The notes under the pieces are model-generated. The model ran no database searches, was not told where the DNA came from, and was given only the letters and a program-made list of their open reading frames with translations. A stretch of DNA of 32,371 nucleotides from Natronohydrobacter sp. (GTDB lineage Bacteria; Pseudomonadota; Alphaproteobacteria; Rhodobacterales; Rhodobacteraceae), in the NCBI GenBank assembly GCA_007123015.1, contig SKSL01000088.1, forward strand, positions 1-32,371, written 5' to 3'. Below, piece by piece: positions 8,336-16,457 of the stretch. The position numbers and the translations under genes are program-made. The first letter of the stretch is position 1. Every line of letters begins with the position of its first letter.

Positions 8336-9670
8336 TTGGATCTGGTCGGGCTGCTGCCGAGCTTCGGGAATTTCTTCTATACGATTGCGGCGTTCATTCT
8401 GGTGTTGTCGATCATCGTGGCAGTGCATGAATACGGCCATTACATCATTGGGCGGATTTCTGGCATTCATGCAGAAGTGTTTTCCATCGGCTTCGGCCCG
8501 GTGCTGGCAAGCGGGACGGATCGACATGGCACCGTCTGGCAGATCGCAGCGCTGCCCCTGGGGGGCTATGTGAAATTCGCAGGTGATGCCTCTGCCGTGT
8601 CCAGCAAGGATGAAGCGGGCATGTCCGGCCTGTCCGACGCAGAACGCCGCCGGACCATGCACGGGGCACCGCTCTGGGCGCGCGCGGCCACAGTCGCCGC
8701 AGGCCCCATCTTCAATTTCATCTTCGCGTTTTTCATTTTCGCGGCCCTGATCATGCAGGAAGGAATCGCCATCGAGGAACCTGTGGTGGGCGAGATCACC
8801 CCTTTGCCTGCGCAACCCTTCGAGCTTGCGCCCGGGGATCGTATTCTGGCGGTCGAAGGGATCGAAACTGAAACCTTGGCGGATTTTGTCGGCAGCAGTG
8901 ACGCGCTGCCCGCGCAATCCGTGCTGCGCTACACTGTCGAGCGCGACGGGCGGGTGATGGATGTGACTGGCCCGCATCCGCAACCCCCGCTTGCAGGCAG
9001 TGTTGCGCTGCAATCTGCCGCGCGTGCAGCCCAGATGCAAAGCGGCGATGTGATCACGGCGATTGACGGGGTTGATATTCACACTTTCGCGGAACTGCGT
9101 GACATGGTGGCAGCCTCGGAGGGGGTGCCACTTGATCTGACCGTCTGGCGTGACGGGCAGACGCTTGCGCTGACCATGCAGCCGCGCAGCACGGATTTGC
9201 CGCTGCCCGAAGGCGGGTTCGAGACACGGTTCCTGATCGGGCTGACCTCTGGGGCGGTTTTCGAATATGGCACACGGAATGCGGGCCTGATCGAAGCCTC
9301 GCAGATCGCCACACAGCAGATATGGCGGGTCATCCGGACTTCGCTGGAAGGGCTGTATTATATGGTCGTGGGGCAGATCAGCACCTGCAATCTGTCCAGC
9401 CCTATCGGAATCGCCGAAGCCTCGGTCGCGAAAGCCAATGATGGATTGATCGAATTCATCTGGTTCATCGCTGTTCTGTCAGTCGCAATCGGGCTTCTGA
9501 ACCTGTTCCCGATTCCGCCGCTGGATGGGGGCCATCTGGTCTTTCACGCCTATGAGGCCGTGATGCGCAGGCCGGCTTCTGATCAGGCGATGCGCGTACT
9601 GATCACGATCGGGCTGGCGCTGGTTCTGACCTTGTTCCTGTTCGCCATTTTCAATGATCTGACCTGCTGA
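8336..9670 (+). CDS. rseP: RIP metalloprotease RseP (site-2 protease)
   Basis: A 444-residue inner-membrane zinc protease that cleaves transmembrane anti-sigma factors and leftover signal peptides. The zinc motif 'HEYGH' (HExxH) is at residues 31-35 in the first membrane helix. Two PDZ-like domains are visible in the periplasmic part (about 140-215, 'LAPGDRILAVEGI'; about 225-290, 'MQSGDVITAIDGV'). The third zinc ligand lies in 'NLFPIPPLDGGHL' near 390. The ORF begins with TTG at 8336; AAGGGGA lies six to twelve bases upstream and no better ATG exists before the first helix, so I accept the TTG. It is placed between dxr and bamA, as is usual. Confidence 0.95.
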   Translation: MDLVGLLPSFGNFFYTIAAFILVLSIIVAVHEYGHYIIGRISGIHAEVFSIGFGPVLASGTDRHGTVWQIAALPLGGYVKFAGDASAVSSKDEAGMSGLSDAERRRTMHGAPLWARAATVAAGPIFNFIFAFFIFAALIMQEGIAIEEPVVGEITPLPAQPFELAPGDRILAVEGIETETLADFVGSSDALPAQSVLRYTVERDGRVMDVTGPHPQPPLAGSVALQSAARAAQMQSGDVITAIDGVDIHTFAELRDMVAASEGVPLDLTVWRDGQTLALTMQPRSTDLPLPEGGFETRFLIGLTSGAVFEYGTRNAGLIEASQIATQQIWRVIRTSLEGLYYMVVGQISTCNLSSPIGIAEASVAKANDGLIEFIWFIAVLSVAIGLLNLFPIPPLDGGHLVFHAYEAVMRRPASDQAMRVLITIGLALVLTLFLFAIFNDLTC

Positions 9671-9762
9671 CGCAGGGCCTGTGCGGCATTGCCGTGATTG
9701 CGTCTCTGTGCTGCCCCAATTTCGCCTGAAACAAGAGCGATCTTGTGGCAACGGAGGGTAGT

Positions 9763-9912
9763 ATGGCCTATATCGAATACGAACTGAACAACGCGCGTCT
9801 GCTCTGGACCAGGGTCCGTGAGCGCGTCCTGATCGTCGGGCTGATCATGCTTGCGATGCTGCTTGCGAGTGCGATCTCTGCAGTTTTTGGGCATATGCCG
9901 CACAAACTGTGA
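9763..9912 (+). CDS. Small single-pass membrane protein (49 aa), function unknown
   Basis: This gene is too short for the ORF track. ATG 9763 is preceded by GGAGGG at 9753-9758, a strong ribosome site, and the frame runs 50 codons to TGA 9910-9912. The product begins 'MAYIEYELNNARLLW', a charged amphipathic N-terminus with several Arg/Glu residues. One hydrophobic segment of about 22 residues follows (around 23-44, 'VLIVGLIMLAMLLASAISA'), and then a short tail ending 'MPHKL'. I do not recognise a family. Its position between rseP and bamA suggests an envelope role; that is inference only. It could also be a chance ORF, but the ribosome site and hydrophobic profile argue for a real gene. Confidence 0.6.
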   Translation: MAYIEYELNNARLLWTRVRERVLIVGLIMLAMLLASAISAVFGHMPHKL

Positions 9913-9957
9913 CCCTGCTGACGTTTCCAGCGACGATCACCCGCGCATCAATCTTGT

Positions 9958-9985
9958 GCGGACCGGCTTTTTCATGGGGGTCCGC
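9958..9985 (+). other. Hairpin in the gap before bamA
   Basis: GCGGACC (9958-9964) pairs with GGTCCGC (9979-9985) around a 14-base loop containing a T5 run. No U tract follows the stem, so this is not a typical intrinsic terminator. It could cap the rseP/small-protein transcript or shape the bamA leader. Only the inverted repeat itself is seen. Confidence 0.3.
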
Positions 9986-10066
9986 CCCTCGTATCGCGGC
10001 CCAGACTGTGCGGCCGATACATGTCGACCGATTAGGTCACAATCCCCCATTTTGCTGCTGATCGCT

Positions 10067-10095
10067 TTGACATCATCGTGCAGACTCGCTACGCA
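10067..10095 (+). promoter_or_regulatory. Possible sigma-70-type promoter for bamA
   Basis: A perfect -35 hexamer TTGACA (10067-10072) is followed after 17 bases by TACGCA (10090-10095), a weak -10. Transcription would start near 10102, some 20-30 bases before the bamA start. The -35 is convincing and the -10 is not. A 200-base gap separates bamA from the previous gene, so a separate promoter is reasonable. Confidence 0.3.
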
Positions 10096-10130
10096 AGTCG
10101 CAACAATAAAGCGGTATAGTGGGGCCCGAT

Positions 10131-12518
10131 ATGCGCGGTGCGGAGTCTAATTTGTCTGCGCGCAAAGGAGGAGTGCGGCGCGGTCGGCATCTCTTCTCTG
10201 CGGCAGTTTTCAGTGCAATGACAGCAGTTGGCGCTGGATTCGCCTCGAGCGCGGATGCCCAGACCTTTCGTTTCAATACAATCGAAATTGACGGCAATAT
10301 AAGGGTCGATGACTCCACGATTTTCGGCATAACCGGGATCGGGCGCGGCCAACCCGTCACGGCGGGTCAGCTTAATCAGGCCGTGTCAAACCTCGCGGCC
10401 TCTGGACTGTTCGAGGATTTTGATCTGGTGCCGCAAGGCAACCGCCTGATGATTCAGGTGCGCGAATTTCCGATCATCGGCATCGTGAATTTCGAAGGCA
10501 ACCGCCGGATCAATGATGACGCAATCTCGGAAGTGGTGCAGACGCGGGGCGGTCGGGTGCTTTCGCCATCGGCTGTCGAAGCGGATGCGCGCGCCATCGC
10601 CGAGCTTTACGCCCGCCGTGGTCGCACAGCCGCAGAGGTCACTCCCAAGATCATCCCGCGCGGCAATAACCGTGTCGATCTGGCCTTCGAGATTCGCGAG
10701 GGCAATGTGGTCGAGATCGAGCGCATTTCCTTCGTCGGCAATAGCGCCTTCTCGAATTACCGTTTGCGTCAGGTACTCAGCACCAAACAGGCCGGGTTGC
10801 TGCGCTGGGTGATCCAGAGCGATACATTCATCGCCGAGCGGATCGCGCTCGACCGGCAGTTGCTGACCGATTTCTACCTTTCGCGCGGCTACATTGATTT
10901 CGAAGTGCTGTCCGTGACCTCTGAGATCGCGCGCGAGCGCGACGGGTTTTTCCTGACCTTCAACATTCGGGAAGGTCTGCAATACCGATTTGGCGATGTC
11001 ACTGTGGTCAGCGAAGTCGATGGGCTTGACCCTGCCGATTTCGAGCGCGAATTGCGACTGCGCCCGGGCGTCATTTTCTCGCCCAATGTGCTTGAGCAGA
11101 ACATCGCACGAATGGAACGGCTGGCTGAATTGCGGGGCTTGCGGTTCATCCGGGCCGAACCGCGTTTCACACGCAACAACCGCGATCAGACAATTGACGT
11201 GGAATTCGCATTGGTCCGCGGCGAACGCGTCTTCGTGGAACGCATCGACATTCAGGGCAACACCACCACTTTGGACCGCGTCGTGCGACGCCAGTTCAAT
11301 GTCGCCGAGGGCGATCCGCTCAATCCTCGGGAAATCCGCGAAGCGGCTGAACGTATTCGGGCGCTGGGGTATTTCTCGGATGTCTCGGTCGAGCCGCGTC
11401 AGGGCAGTGCGCCCGATCAGGCCGTTGTCGATGTCGAGGTCGAGGAAACCACCACTGGGTCGCTTGGATTTTCGGTCAGCTACGGCGCAGCGCAGGGTGT
11501 TGGCTTCGGGATCACTTTTGCCGAGCAGAATTTCCTGGGGCGCGGGCAGCAGGTCGCTGTGGCCTTCAATACGGTCAAAGGCTCGCGTGACCTGTCGCTG
11601 AATTTCGTGGAACCCGCCTTCATGGGCCGGGATTTGTCCTATTCTCTTGGCGTGGGCTATCGCGAGACCCGAACCTTCTTCTCGGATTTCAACACGCGCG
11701 AGGCGTTTTTCAACAATGCCATCGACTTTCCGGTCAGCGAGTTCGGGCGGCTGCAATTGCGTCAGGGGCTTGTTCTTGACCGGTTGCGCGGTTTGAATGA
11801 GGGCCCCTATGCGCCCGGAGATGTGCGGCCTTCGACACGCCTTCTGGATGACCAGAGAGCCGGAACATCCATCACAGGCTCGCTCGGCTATACCTATTCG
11901 ATTGACACGCGCAATGTGGGGATCGACCCGACCCAAGGCTATGTCTTCAGCTTCCGCCAGGATTTCGGCTTGGGCAACCAAAGCCGCCGCTTCATCAAGA
12001 GCGAAGTTCGCGCCGGGTATGAAATGGCGGTCTTCAATGAAGATGTGACGCTGCGCGGCGATGCGCGGGCCGGGTTGCTGCATATGGCCAGAGGCCAGTC
12101 GCGCTACCGCGAGCGCTTCCAGCTGGCCGATGTCATGCGCGGGTTCCGCCCTGGTGCGTCCGGGCCGCGCGACTTCTTTGCGACCAATGAAGATGTGTTG
12201 GGCGGCAACAAGTATTTCACAGTCTCGGCTGAAATGCAGTTCCCGCTGGGCACGCCCGAGGAATACGGCCTCAGTGGTGGGCTCTTTGCGGATGTGGGTT
12301 CGGTCTGGGGGTTCGACAGCGCGACGACAATCCAGACCACGCATCCGCTGCCCGATGGTGTGGATTACAACAAGATGCATGTCCGGGGCACTGTCGGCGT
12401 GTCGCTGTTCTGGGACAGCCCGCTGGGGCCGCTGCGCTTTGATTTCTCGCGCGCGGTGCGCAAGCTGGATCGGGATCGGACACAGAATTTCGACTTCTCG
12501 ATTGTTTCCCGCTTCTGA
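10131..12518 (+). CDS. bamA: Outer membrane protein assembly factor BamA
   Basis: About 795 residues; the central subunit of the BAM complex, which folds beta-barrel proteins into the outer membrane. A basic N-terminus and hydrophobic stretch end in 'ASSADAQ', a likely signal peptidase site. POTRA repeats follow ('FRFNTIEIDGNIRVDD', 'IIGIVNFEGNRRINDD', 'VEIERISFVGNSAFSNY', 'YRFGDVTVVSEVDGL', 'VFVERIDIQGNTTTLDR'), i.e. five. The C-terminal Omp85 barrel contains 'GLSGGLFADVGSVWGF' and 'SPLGPLRFDFSRAV', and the protein ends in an aromatic residue ('DFSIVSRF'), the BAM recognition signal. The start is uncertain: GTG 10119 and ATG 10131 are both possible and neither has a good ribosome site. The stop overlaps the next gene (TGATG). 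Confidence 0.96.
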   Translation: MRGAESNLSARKGGVRRGRHLFSAAVFSAMTAVGAGFASSADAQTFRFNTIEIDGNIRVDDSTIFGITGIGRGQPVTAGQLNQAVSNLAASGLFEDFDLVPQGNRLMIQVREFPIIGIVNFEGNRRINDDAISEVVQTRGGRVLSPSAVEADARAIAELYARRGRTAAEVTPKIIPRGNNRVDLAFEIREGNVVEIERISFVGNSAFSNYRLRQVLSTKQAGLLRWVIQSDTFIAERIALDRQLLTDFYLSRGYIDFEVLSVTSEIARERDGFFLTFNIREGLQYRFGDVTVVSEVDGLDPADFERELRLRPGVIFSPNVLEQNIARMERLAELRGLRFIRAEPRFTRNNRDQTIDVEFALVRGERVFVERIDIQGNTTTLDRVVRRQFNVAEGDPLNPREIREAAERIRALGYFSDVSVEPRQGSAPDQAVVDVEVEETTTGSLGFSVSYGAAQGVGFGITFAEQNFLGRGQQVAVAFNTVKGSRDLSLNFVEPAFMGRDLSYSLGVGYRETRTFFSDFNTREAFFNNAIDFPVSEFGRLQLRQGLVLDRLRGLNEGPYAPGDVRPSTRLLDDQRAGTSITGSLGYTYSIDTRNVGIDPTQGYVFSFRQDFGLGNQSRRFIKSEVRAGYEMAVFNEDVTLRGDARAGLLHMARGQSRYRERFQLADVMRGFRPGASGPRDFFATNEDVLGGNKYFTVSAEMQFPLGTPEEYGLSGGLFADVGSVWGFDSATTIQTTHPLPDGVDYNKMHVRGTVGVSLFWDSPLGPLRFDFSRAVRKLDRDRTQNFDFSIVSRF

Positions 12519-13123
12519 TGCGTCGACGCGGCGCGCTGGCCTCATATCTCGGGGCGGCAGGTCTTGCACTTGCCGCCCCGCTTCCTGCGCAGCCTGTGCT
12601 GGAATTCTCGCTGGGTGAAGACGCGCAGACGGCCGAGGTGGCCCAACTGTTGTTGCGCACGATTGATGACGAGCGATTGTTTCGCGAGTCAGAGTTTGGC
12701 CAGCGCGTGGCGCAAGAGATCGATACGGCCTCGCGCGCGCTTGAAGCGGAAAATGACCGTCTGCTCGCAGAACTGACAGCGCGTGAAGCCGAATTGACCG
12801 AGTTGCGCGCCGAAATGACCGTGGAAGAGTTCCGCGCCGCCGCCAGCGCCTTCGACATCGAGGCCGAAACGATCCGGCGCGATCAGGCCGAAAAACGGCA
12901 ACGGTTGGTGCAGTTCGAAGACTCCGAGCGGCGGCGTTTTTTCGGGCAGTCGGCACCGGTTCTGCAACAGGTCCTGGAGCAATCCGGTGGGCTTGTCCTG
13001 ATCGATGCGCGCGCTGTGATCATCGGAATTCCTGGCCTCGACATGACCGAGGAGGCTGTCGAGGCGATGAATACCGCGTTCGGCGATGGGGGCGATCCTC
13101 CTTTCCCGCTGCTGATTCCGTGA
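12518..13123 (+). CDS. OmpH/Skp-family periplasmic chaperone
   Basis: A 201-residue protein with an N-terminal signal peptide (basic 'MRRRGALAS', hydrophobic core, 'PLPAQ' cleavage region). The central part is a long charged coiled coil (about 60-145, rich in Glu, Arg and Ala), typical of Skp/OmpH, whose helical arms hold unfolded outer-membrane proteins. The C-terminal part 'GGLVLIDARAVIIGIPGLDMT' resembles the beta body of the family. Length and the place directly after bamA (TGATG overlap) support the call. Sequence similarity within this family is low, so the call rests on architecture and context. Confidence 0.85.
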   Translation: MRRRGALASYLGAAGLALAAPLPAQPVLEFSLGEDAQTAEVAQLLLRTIDDERLFRESEFGQRVAQEIDTASRALEAENDRLLAELTAREAELTELRAEMTVEEFRAAASAFDIEAETIRRDQAEKRQRLVQFEDSERRRFFGQSAPVLQQVLEQSGGLVLIDARAVIIGIPGLDMTEEAVEAMNTAFGDGGDPPFPLLIP

Positions 13124-13139
13124 GCGTTTTCGCCTTCGC

Positions 13140-13168
13140 TTGCCAGCTTGACGCAGCCTTGCTAGAGC
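13140..13168 (+). promoter_or_regulatory. Possible sigma-70-type promoter before fabZ
   Basis: TTGCCA (13140-13145) and TAGAGC (13163-13168) are separated by 17 bases in the 103-base gap between the ompH-like gene and fabZ. The -35 matches five of six consensus bases and the -10 three of six. If used, it would give the fabZ-lpxA-lpxI-lpxB genes their own start. Confidence 0.3.
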
Positions 13169-13226
13169 GGGTTCGCGCGTGCCGGGCAATTTGGGGGCAC
13201 GGACCTGAAAGCTGGAAAGGACCAAG

Positions 13227-13697
13227 ATGACCGACTATGTCCCTGCAGAGGCAGATCTCGCCACGATCATGCGGATCATTCCCCATCGTTACCCGTTTCT
13301 GCTGATCGACAAGGTGCGGGATGTGGTGGACAGGACCTCTGCTGTGGGCATCAAGAATGTGACCTTCAACGAGCCGCATTTTCAGGGCCATTTCCCCGGC
13401 GCGCCGATCATGCCCGGTGTGACGATTGTCGAAGCCATGGCGCAGACAGCGGCGGTGCTTGTGGGTCTTTCAGTTGGCTTTGGTGACAAGGCGCCGCTGG
13501 TCTATTTCATGTCGATCGACAAGTGCAAATTCCGCCGCAAGGTGGTGCCGGGCGATGTGTTGGAACTGCATGTCACAGTCAAGCGTGGGTCCACCAAGAT
13601 CTGGAAATTCGAAGGCGTGGCCAAGGTGGATGGGCAATTGGCCGCAGAAGCCGAATTCGCCGCGATGATCGATCTGAATGCGACTGCGGTAGCGTGA
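13227..13697 (+). CDS. fabZ: 3-hydroxyacyl-[acyl-carrier-protein] dehydratase FabZ
   Basis: A 156-residue hot-dog-fold enzyme that dehydrates 3-hydroxyacyl-ACP in fatty acid elongation. It competes with LpxA for 3-hydroxyacyl-ACP. The catalytic segment '[20 protein letters not shown]' carries the active-site His (HFPG) and Glu (VEA). '[17 protein letters not shown]' at the N-terminus is the family start signature. AAAGGA lies six bases before the ATG. The stop TGA overlaps a possible GTG start of lpxA. Confidence 0.97.
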   Translation: MTDYVPAEADLATIMRIIPHRYPFLLIDKVRDVVDRTSAVGIKNVTFNEPHFQGHFPGAPIMPGVTIVEAMAQTAAVLVGLSVGFGDKAPLVYFMSIDKCKFRRKVVPGDVLELHVTVKRGSTKIWKFEGVAKVDGQLAAEAEFAAMIDLNATAVA

Positions 13698-13705
13698 TCT
13701 CTGCC

Positions 13706-14497
13706 ATGATTGACCCAAGCGCCGAAATCCACCCCATGGCCGTGGTCGAACCCGGCGCGCAGATCGGGCCGGGCTGCATGATCGGGCCATTTGCGGTGGT
13801 CGGGCCAGAGGTCACGCTGGCAGAGGGTGTCACCCTCAAACCCCATGCCCATGTCACGGGCTGGACCCAGATCGGGCCGGGCAGCACAGTGTTTTCGTTC
13901 GCATCGGTCGGTGAAGTCCCGCAGGATCTGAAATATGCAGGCGAACGCACGCAGCTGGTCATCGGCGCGCGGTGTCGCATTCGCGAGAACGCGACGCTGC
14001 ATATCGGCACGGAACAGGGCGGGGGCGTGACCCGTGTGGGCGATAATGTGCTGGTCATGGCGGGCGCGCATGTGGGCCATGATGCCCAAGTGGGCGACAA
14101 TGTGATCCTTGCGAATTTCGCCGGTGTTGCCGGGCATGTGACCATCGAGCGCAATGTGATCGTCGGTGCCTCGGCCGGATTGCATCAGTTCATCCGCGTG
14201 GGCGAGGGGGCGATGATCGGTGCGCTGACCCGCGTGACGCATGATGTGATGCCCTTCGGTCTGGTCTCTGGCCCCGATGGCGCGCTTCTGGGACTGAACC
14301 TGATCGGCATGAAGCGGCGTGGCATGGACCGCGCGCAGATTGCAGCACTGCGGGCGGCCTATAAACGGCTTTCGGGCGAGGGCGCGTTGTCGGACCTTGC
14401 GCAGGCACTGCTCGATGAAGGGGCTGAAGATGCGGTCGCTCAGGTCGCGCAGTTTTTCACTGGCGAGACAGGCCGCAACTTCCTGCGCCCGAAATGA
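13706..14497 (+). CDS. lpxA: UDP-N-acetylglucosamine O-acyltransferase LpxA
   Basis: A 263-residue left-handed beta-helix acyltransferase that adds a 3-hydroxyacyl chain from ACP to the 3-OH of UDP-GlcNAc, the first lipid A step. The N-terminus shows hexapeptide repeats ('AVVEPGAQIGPGCMIGPFAVVG'), the catalytic His is in 'MAGAHVGHDAQ' (H125), and 'GLHQFIRVGEGAMIGA' and 'LIGMKRRG' are typical. The numbering lines up with E. coli LpxA without gaps through this region. The residue at the acyl-chain ruler position 173 is Ala, not the E. coli Gly. I chose ATG 13706 because 'MIDPSAEIHP' matches the E. coli start 'MIDKSAFVHP'. GTG 13694, overlapping the fabZ stop as GTGA, is an alternative. Confidence 0.96.
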   Translation: MIDPSAEIHPMAVVEPGAQIGPGCMIGPFAVVGPEVTLAEGVTLKPHAHVTGWTQIGPGSTVFSFASVGEVPQDLKYAGERTQLVIGARCRIRENATLHIGTEQGGGVTRVGDNVLVMAGAHVGHDAQVGDNVILANFAGVAGHVTIERNVIVGASAGLHQFIRVGEGAMIGALTRVTHDVMPFGLVSGPDGALLGLNLIGMKRRGMDRAQIAALRAAYKRLSGEGALSDLAQALLDEGAEDAVAQVAQFFTGETGRNFLRPK

Positions 14498-15321
14498 GCC
14501 GGATTGCGATCATTGCCGGGCGCGGCGCGCTGCCAGAGGTGCTGGCCGCGCGTCTGGCCTCGGACGGTCAGACCCTGTTGCTGGCCGAGTTGGAGGGGTT
14601 CGAGAGCCTGAGCCATCGACGCGACGATGTCCTGCGCTTTCGGCTGGAGCGGCTTGTGCCCTTCCTTGACCATTTGCAGGATCAGGGCGTCACGCGCGCG
14701 GTTTTTGCAGGCGGCGTGCATCGCCCGCGACTGGACCCGGCGCTTATCGATCCGGCAACGATGCAGCTATTGCCGCGCATCATGGCCGCGATGCAACAGG
14801 GCGATGATGGCACCCTGCGCGAAGTGATCACCCTAATGGGGGAATGGGGGATCGCGGTGATGGGCGCGCAGGATATCTGCCCTGACTTGGTTGCGGGGGC
14901 AGGGGTGCTGGGCGCGCATCACCCCAAATCCGGCGAGAAGCAGGACGCAATGCGCGGATTTGACATCTTGCGCCTGACCGGGGCGGCGGATGTGGGGCAG
15001 GGCTGTGTGGTCGCGCGCGGTCAATGCCTGGCGCTCGAAGCCCTGCCGGGGACCGATGTGATGCTGGCGCATCTGACGCAATTGCGCGCGGCGGGCGTGG
15101 CGCTGCCCGAAGGCGGGGTGTTCTGCAAGGCCTCGAAACCCGGTCAGGACCGGCGCATCGACCTGCCCGCGCTGGGGCCAGAGACAGTGACCCGCGCGCA
15201 TGCGGCGGGCTTGCGCGGGATCGCGTTTGAAGCGGGCGGCGTCTTGCTGATCGACCGCGCTGACATGATCGCGCGCGCTGATGATCTGGGCCTGTTCCTG
15301 CTGGCTGTGGAGCCTGCGTGA
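14494..15321 (+). CDS. lpxI: UDP-2,3-diacylglucosamine diphosphatase LpxI
   Basis: A 275-residue enzyme that hydrolyses UDP-2,3-diacylglucosamine to lipid X and UMP. It is the alphaproteobacterial replacement for LpxH. Family features are the N-terminal 'IAIIAGRGALPEVLAARL' and the C-terminal-domain stretches 'GVLGAHHPKSGEKQDAMRGF', 'GQGCVVARGQCLALEALPGT' and 'GVFCKASKPGQDRRIDLPA'. The latter two hold conserved Glu, Lys, Asp and Arg residues around the active site. It overlaps lpxA by four bases (ATGA) and lpxB by four (GTGA), so the three are translationally coupled. Confidence 0.95.
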   Translation: MSRIAIIAGRGALPEVLAARLASDGQTLLLAELEGFESLSHRRDDVLRFRLERLVPFLDHLQDQGVTRAVFAGGVHRPRLDPALIDPATMQLLPRIMAAMQQGDDGTLREVITLMGEWGIAVMGAQDICPDLVAGAGVLGAHHPKSGEKQDAMRGFDILRLTGAADVGQGCVVARGQCLALEALPGTDVMLAHLTQLRAAGVALPEGGVFCKASKPGQDRRIDLPALGPETVTRAHAAGLRGIAFEAGGVLLIDRADMIARADDLGLFLLAVEPA

Positions 15322-16457
15322 AGGTCTTCGTCATCGCGGGCGAGCCCTCTGGCGACAAGCTGGGCGCGGCGCTGATGGCAGGGCTGAACCAGCTTGCCCC
15401 GGACACCCGCTTCATGGGGGTTGGCGGCGAAGGGATGGCAGCGCAGGGTCTGCAAACGCAGTTTCCAATGTCAGATCTGAGTGTAATGGGCTTGGCCGAA
15501 GTGCTGCCGCGCATCGCGCTTCTGCGCCGCCGGATCCACCAGACAGCAGCCGCCATCGCCCATGCGCAGCCTGATCTGGTCATCACCATCGACAGCCCGG
15601 ATTTCTGCCTGCGCGTGCTACGCCTTGCGCGTGCCGCGCGGCCTGATCTGCCTGTCGTGCATTATGTCGCGCCCTCGGTCTGGGCCTGGCGTCCGGGGCG
15701 GGCGACCAAGATGGCGCCGCTGGTCGATCATGTGCTGGCGCTTCTGCCTTTCGAGCCGCCCTATATGGAAGCCGCTGGCATGAGCTGCGATTTTGTGGGT
15801 CATCCTGTCGTGGCCGAGCCGCGCGCGAGTGCGGCCGAAATCGACGCTCTGCGCGCGCGCGTCCCTGCGCCGGTCTGGCTGGCATTGCCCGGATCGCGGC
15901 GCGGCGAAATCGCGCGCCATGCCCCGCGCTTCGGCGCTGCCATGGCGAAAGTTCTGCCGCAAGGCGCGTCGGTTCTGGTGCCCAGCGTCAGCGCGCGCGC
16001 CGAGCAGATGCGCGGCGAGGTTGCGCGCTGGCCTTTTGCTGCCCATGTTCTGACCGATCCCGGCGACAAGCGCGCGGCCTTTGCTCTGGCGGAAATGGCC
16101 CTCGCGGCGTCGGGCACTGTCTCGCTGGAACTGGCGGCGAGCGATACGCCCATGGTGATCGCTTATGACGTGAACCCGGTCACGCGCTGGCTGGCCACGC
16201 GCTTGATCACGCTCGACACAGTGACGCTTGTCAATCTGGTCAGCGAGACGCGGGCGATCCCGGAATGTCTGGGTAGCGCCTGCACACCGGATCGGATCGC
16301 CGCGTGCCTGCAAGCACTGCATGCCAGCCCAGAGGCACGTTTGGCGCAGCGTCAGGCGATGCAGATGACCATGGCGCGACTGGGCGCAGAGTATACGCCA
16401 CCGGGGCTGCGCGCGGCACAGTCCGTCATGGGTTTCATGGCGCGCAGATGCGGTTAA
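15318..16457 (+). CDS. lpxB: Lipid-A-disaccharide synthase LpxB
   Basis: A 379-residue glycosyltransferase (GT-B fold) that joins lipid X to UDP-2,3-diacylglucosamine, forming the beta-1,6 disaccharide of lipid A at the inner face of the membrane. Motifs are 'VFVIAGEPSGDKLGAALM' at the N-terminus, 'FMGVGGEGM', 'DSPDFCLRV', 'HYVAPSVWAWRPGRA', 'FVGHPVV', 'ALPGSRRGEI' and 'ALAASGTVSLELAA'. It starts with GTG 15318 inside the lpxI stop. Its TAA stop (16455-16457) overlaps the TAA stop of the convergent histidine kinase gene, leaving no room for a terminator. It is the last gene of the envelope cluster. Confidence 0.96.
   Translation: MKVFVIAGEPSGDKLGAALMAGLNQLAPDTRFMGVGGEGMAAQGLQTQFPMSDLSVMGLAEVLPRIALLRRRIHQTAAAIAHAQPDLVITIDSPDFCLRVLRLARAARPDLPVVHYVAPSVWAWRPGRATKMAPLVDHVLALLPFEPPYMEAAGMSCDFVGHPVVAEPRASAAEIDALRARVPAPVWLALPGSRRGEIARHAPRFGAAMAKVLPQGASVLVPSVSARAEQMRGEVARWPFAAHVLTDPGDKRAAFALAEMALAASGTVSLELAASDTPMVIAYDVNPVTRWLATRLITLDTVTLVNLVSETRAIPECLGSACTPDRIAACLQALHASPEARLAQRQAMQMTMARLGAEYTPPGLRAAQSVMGFMARRCG

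Noticed and set aside
10386-12956. 856-aa minus-strand ORF covering most of bamA and the start of ompH
   Set aside because: It is antisense to a clear bamA gene. Long stop-free antisense frames are common in GC-rich genes with biased third positions. The product is low-complexity, Arg/His-rich and shows no domain.
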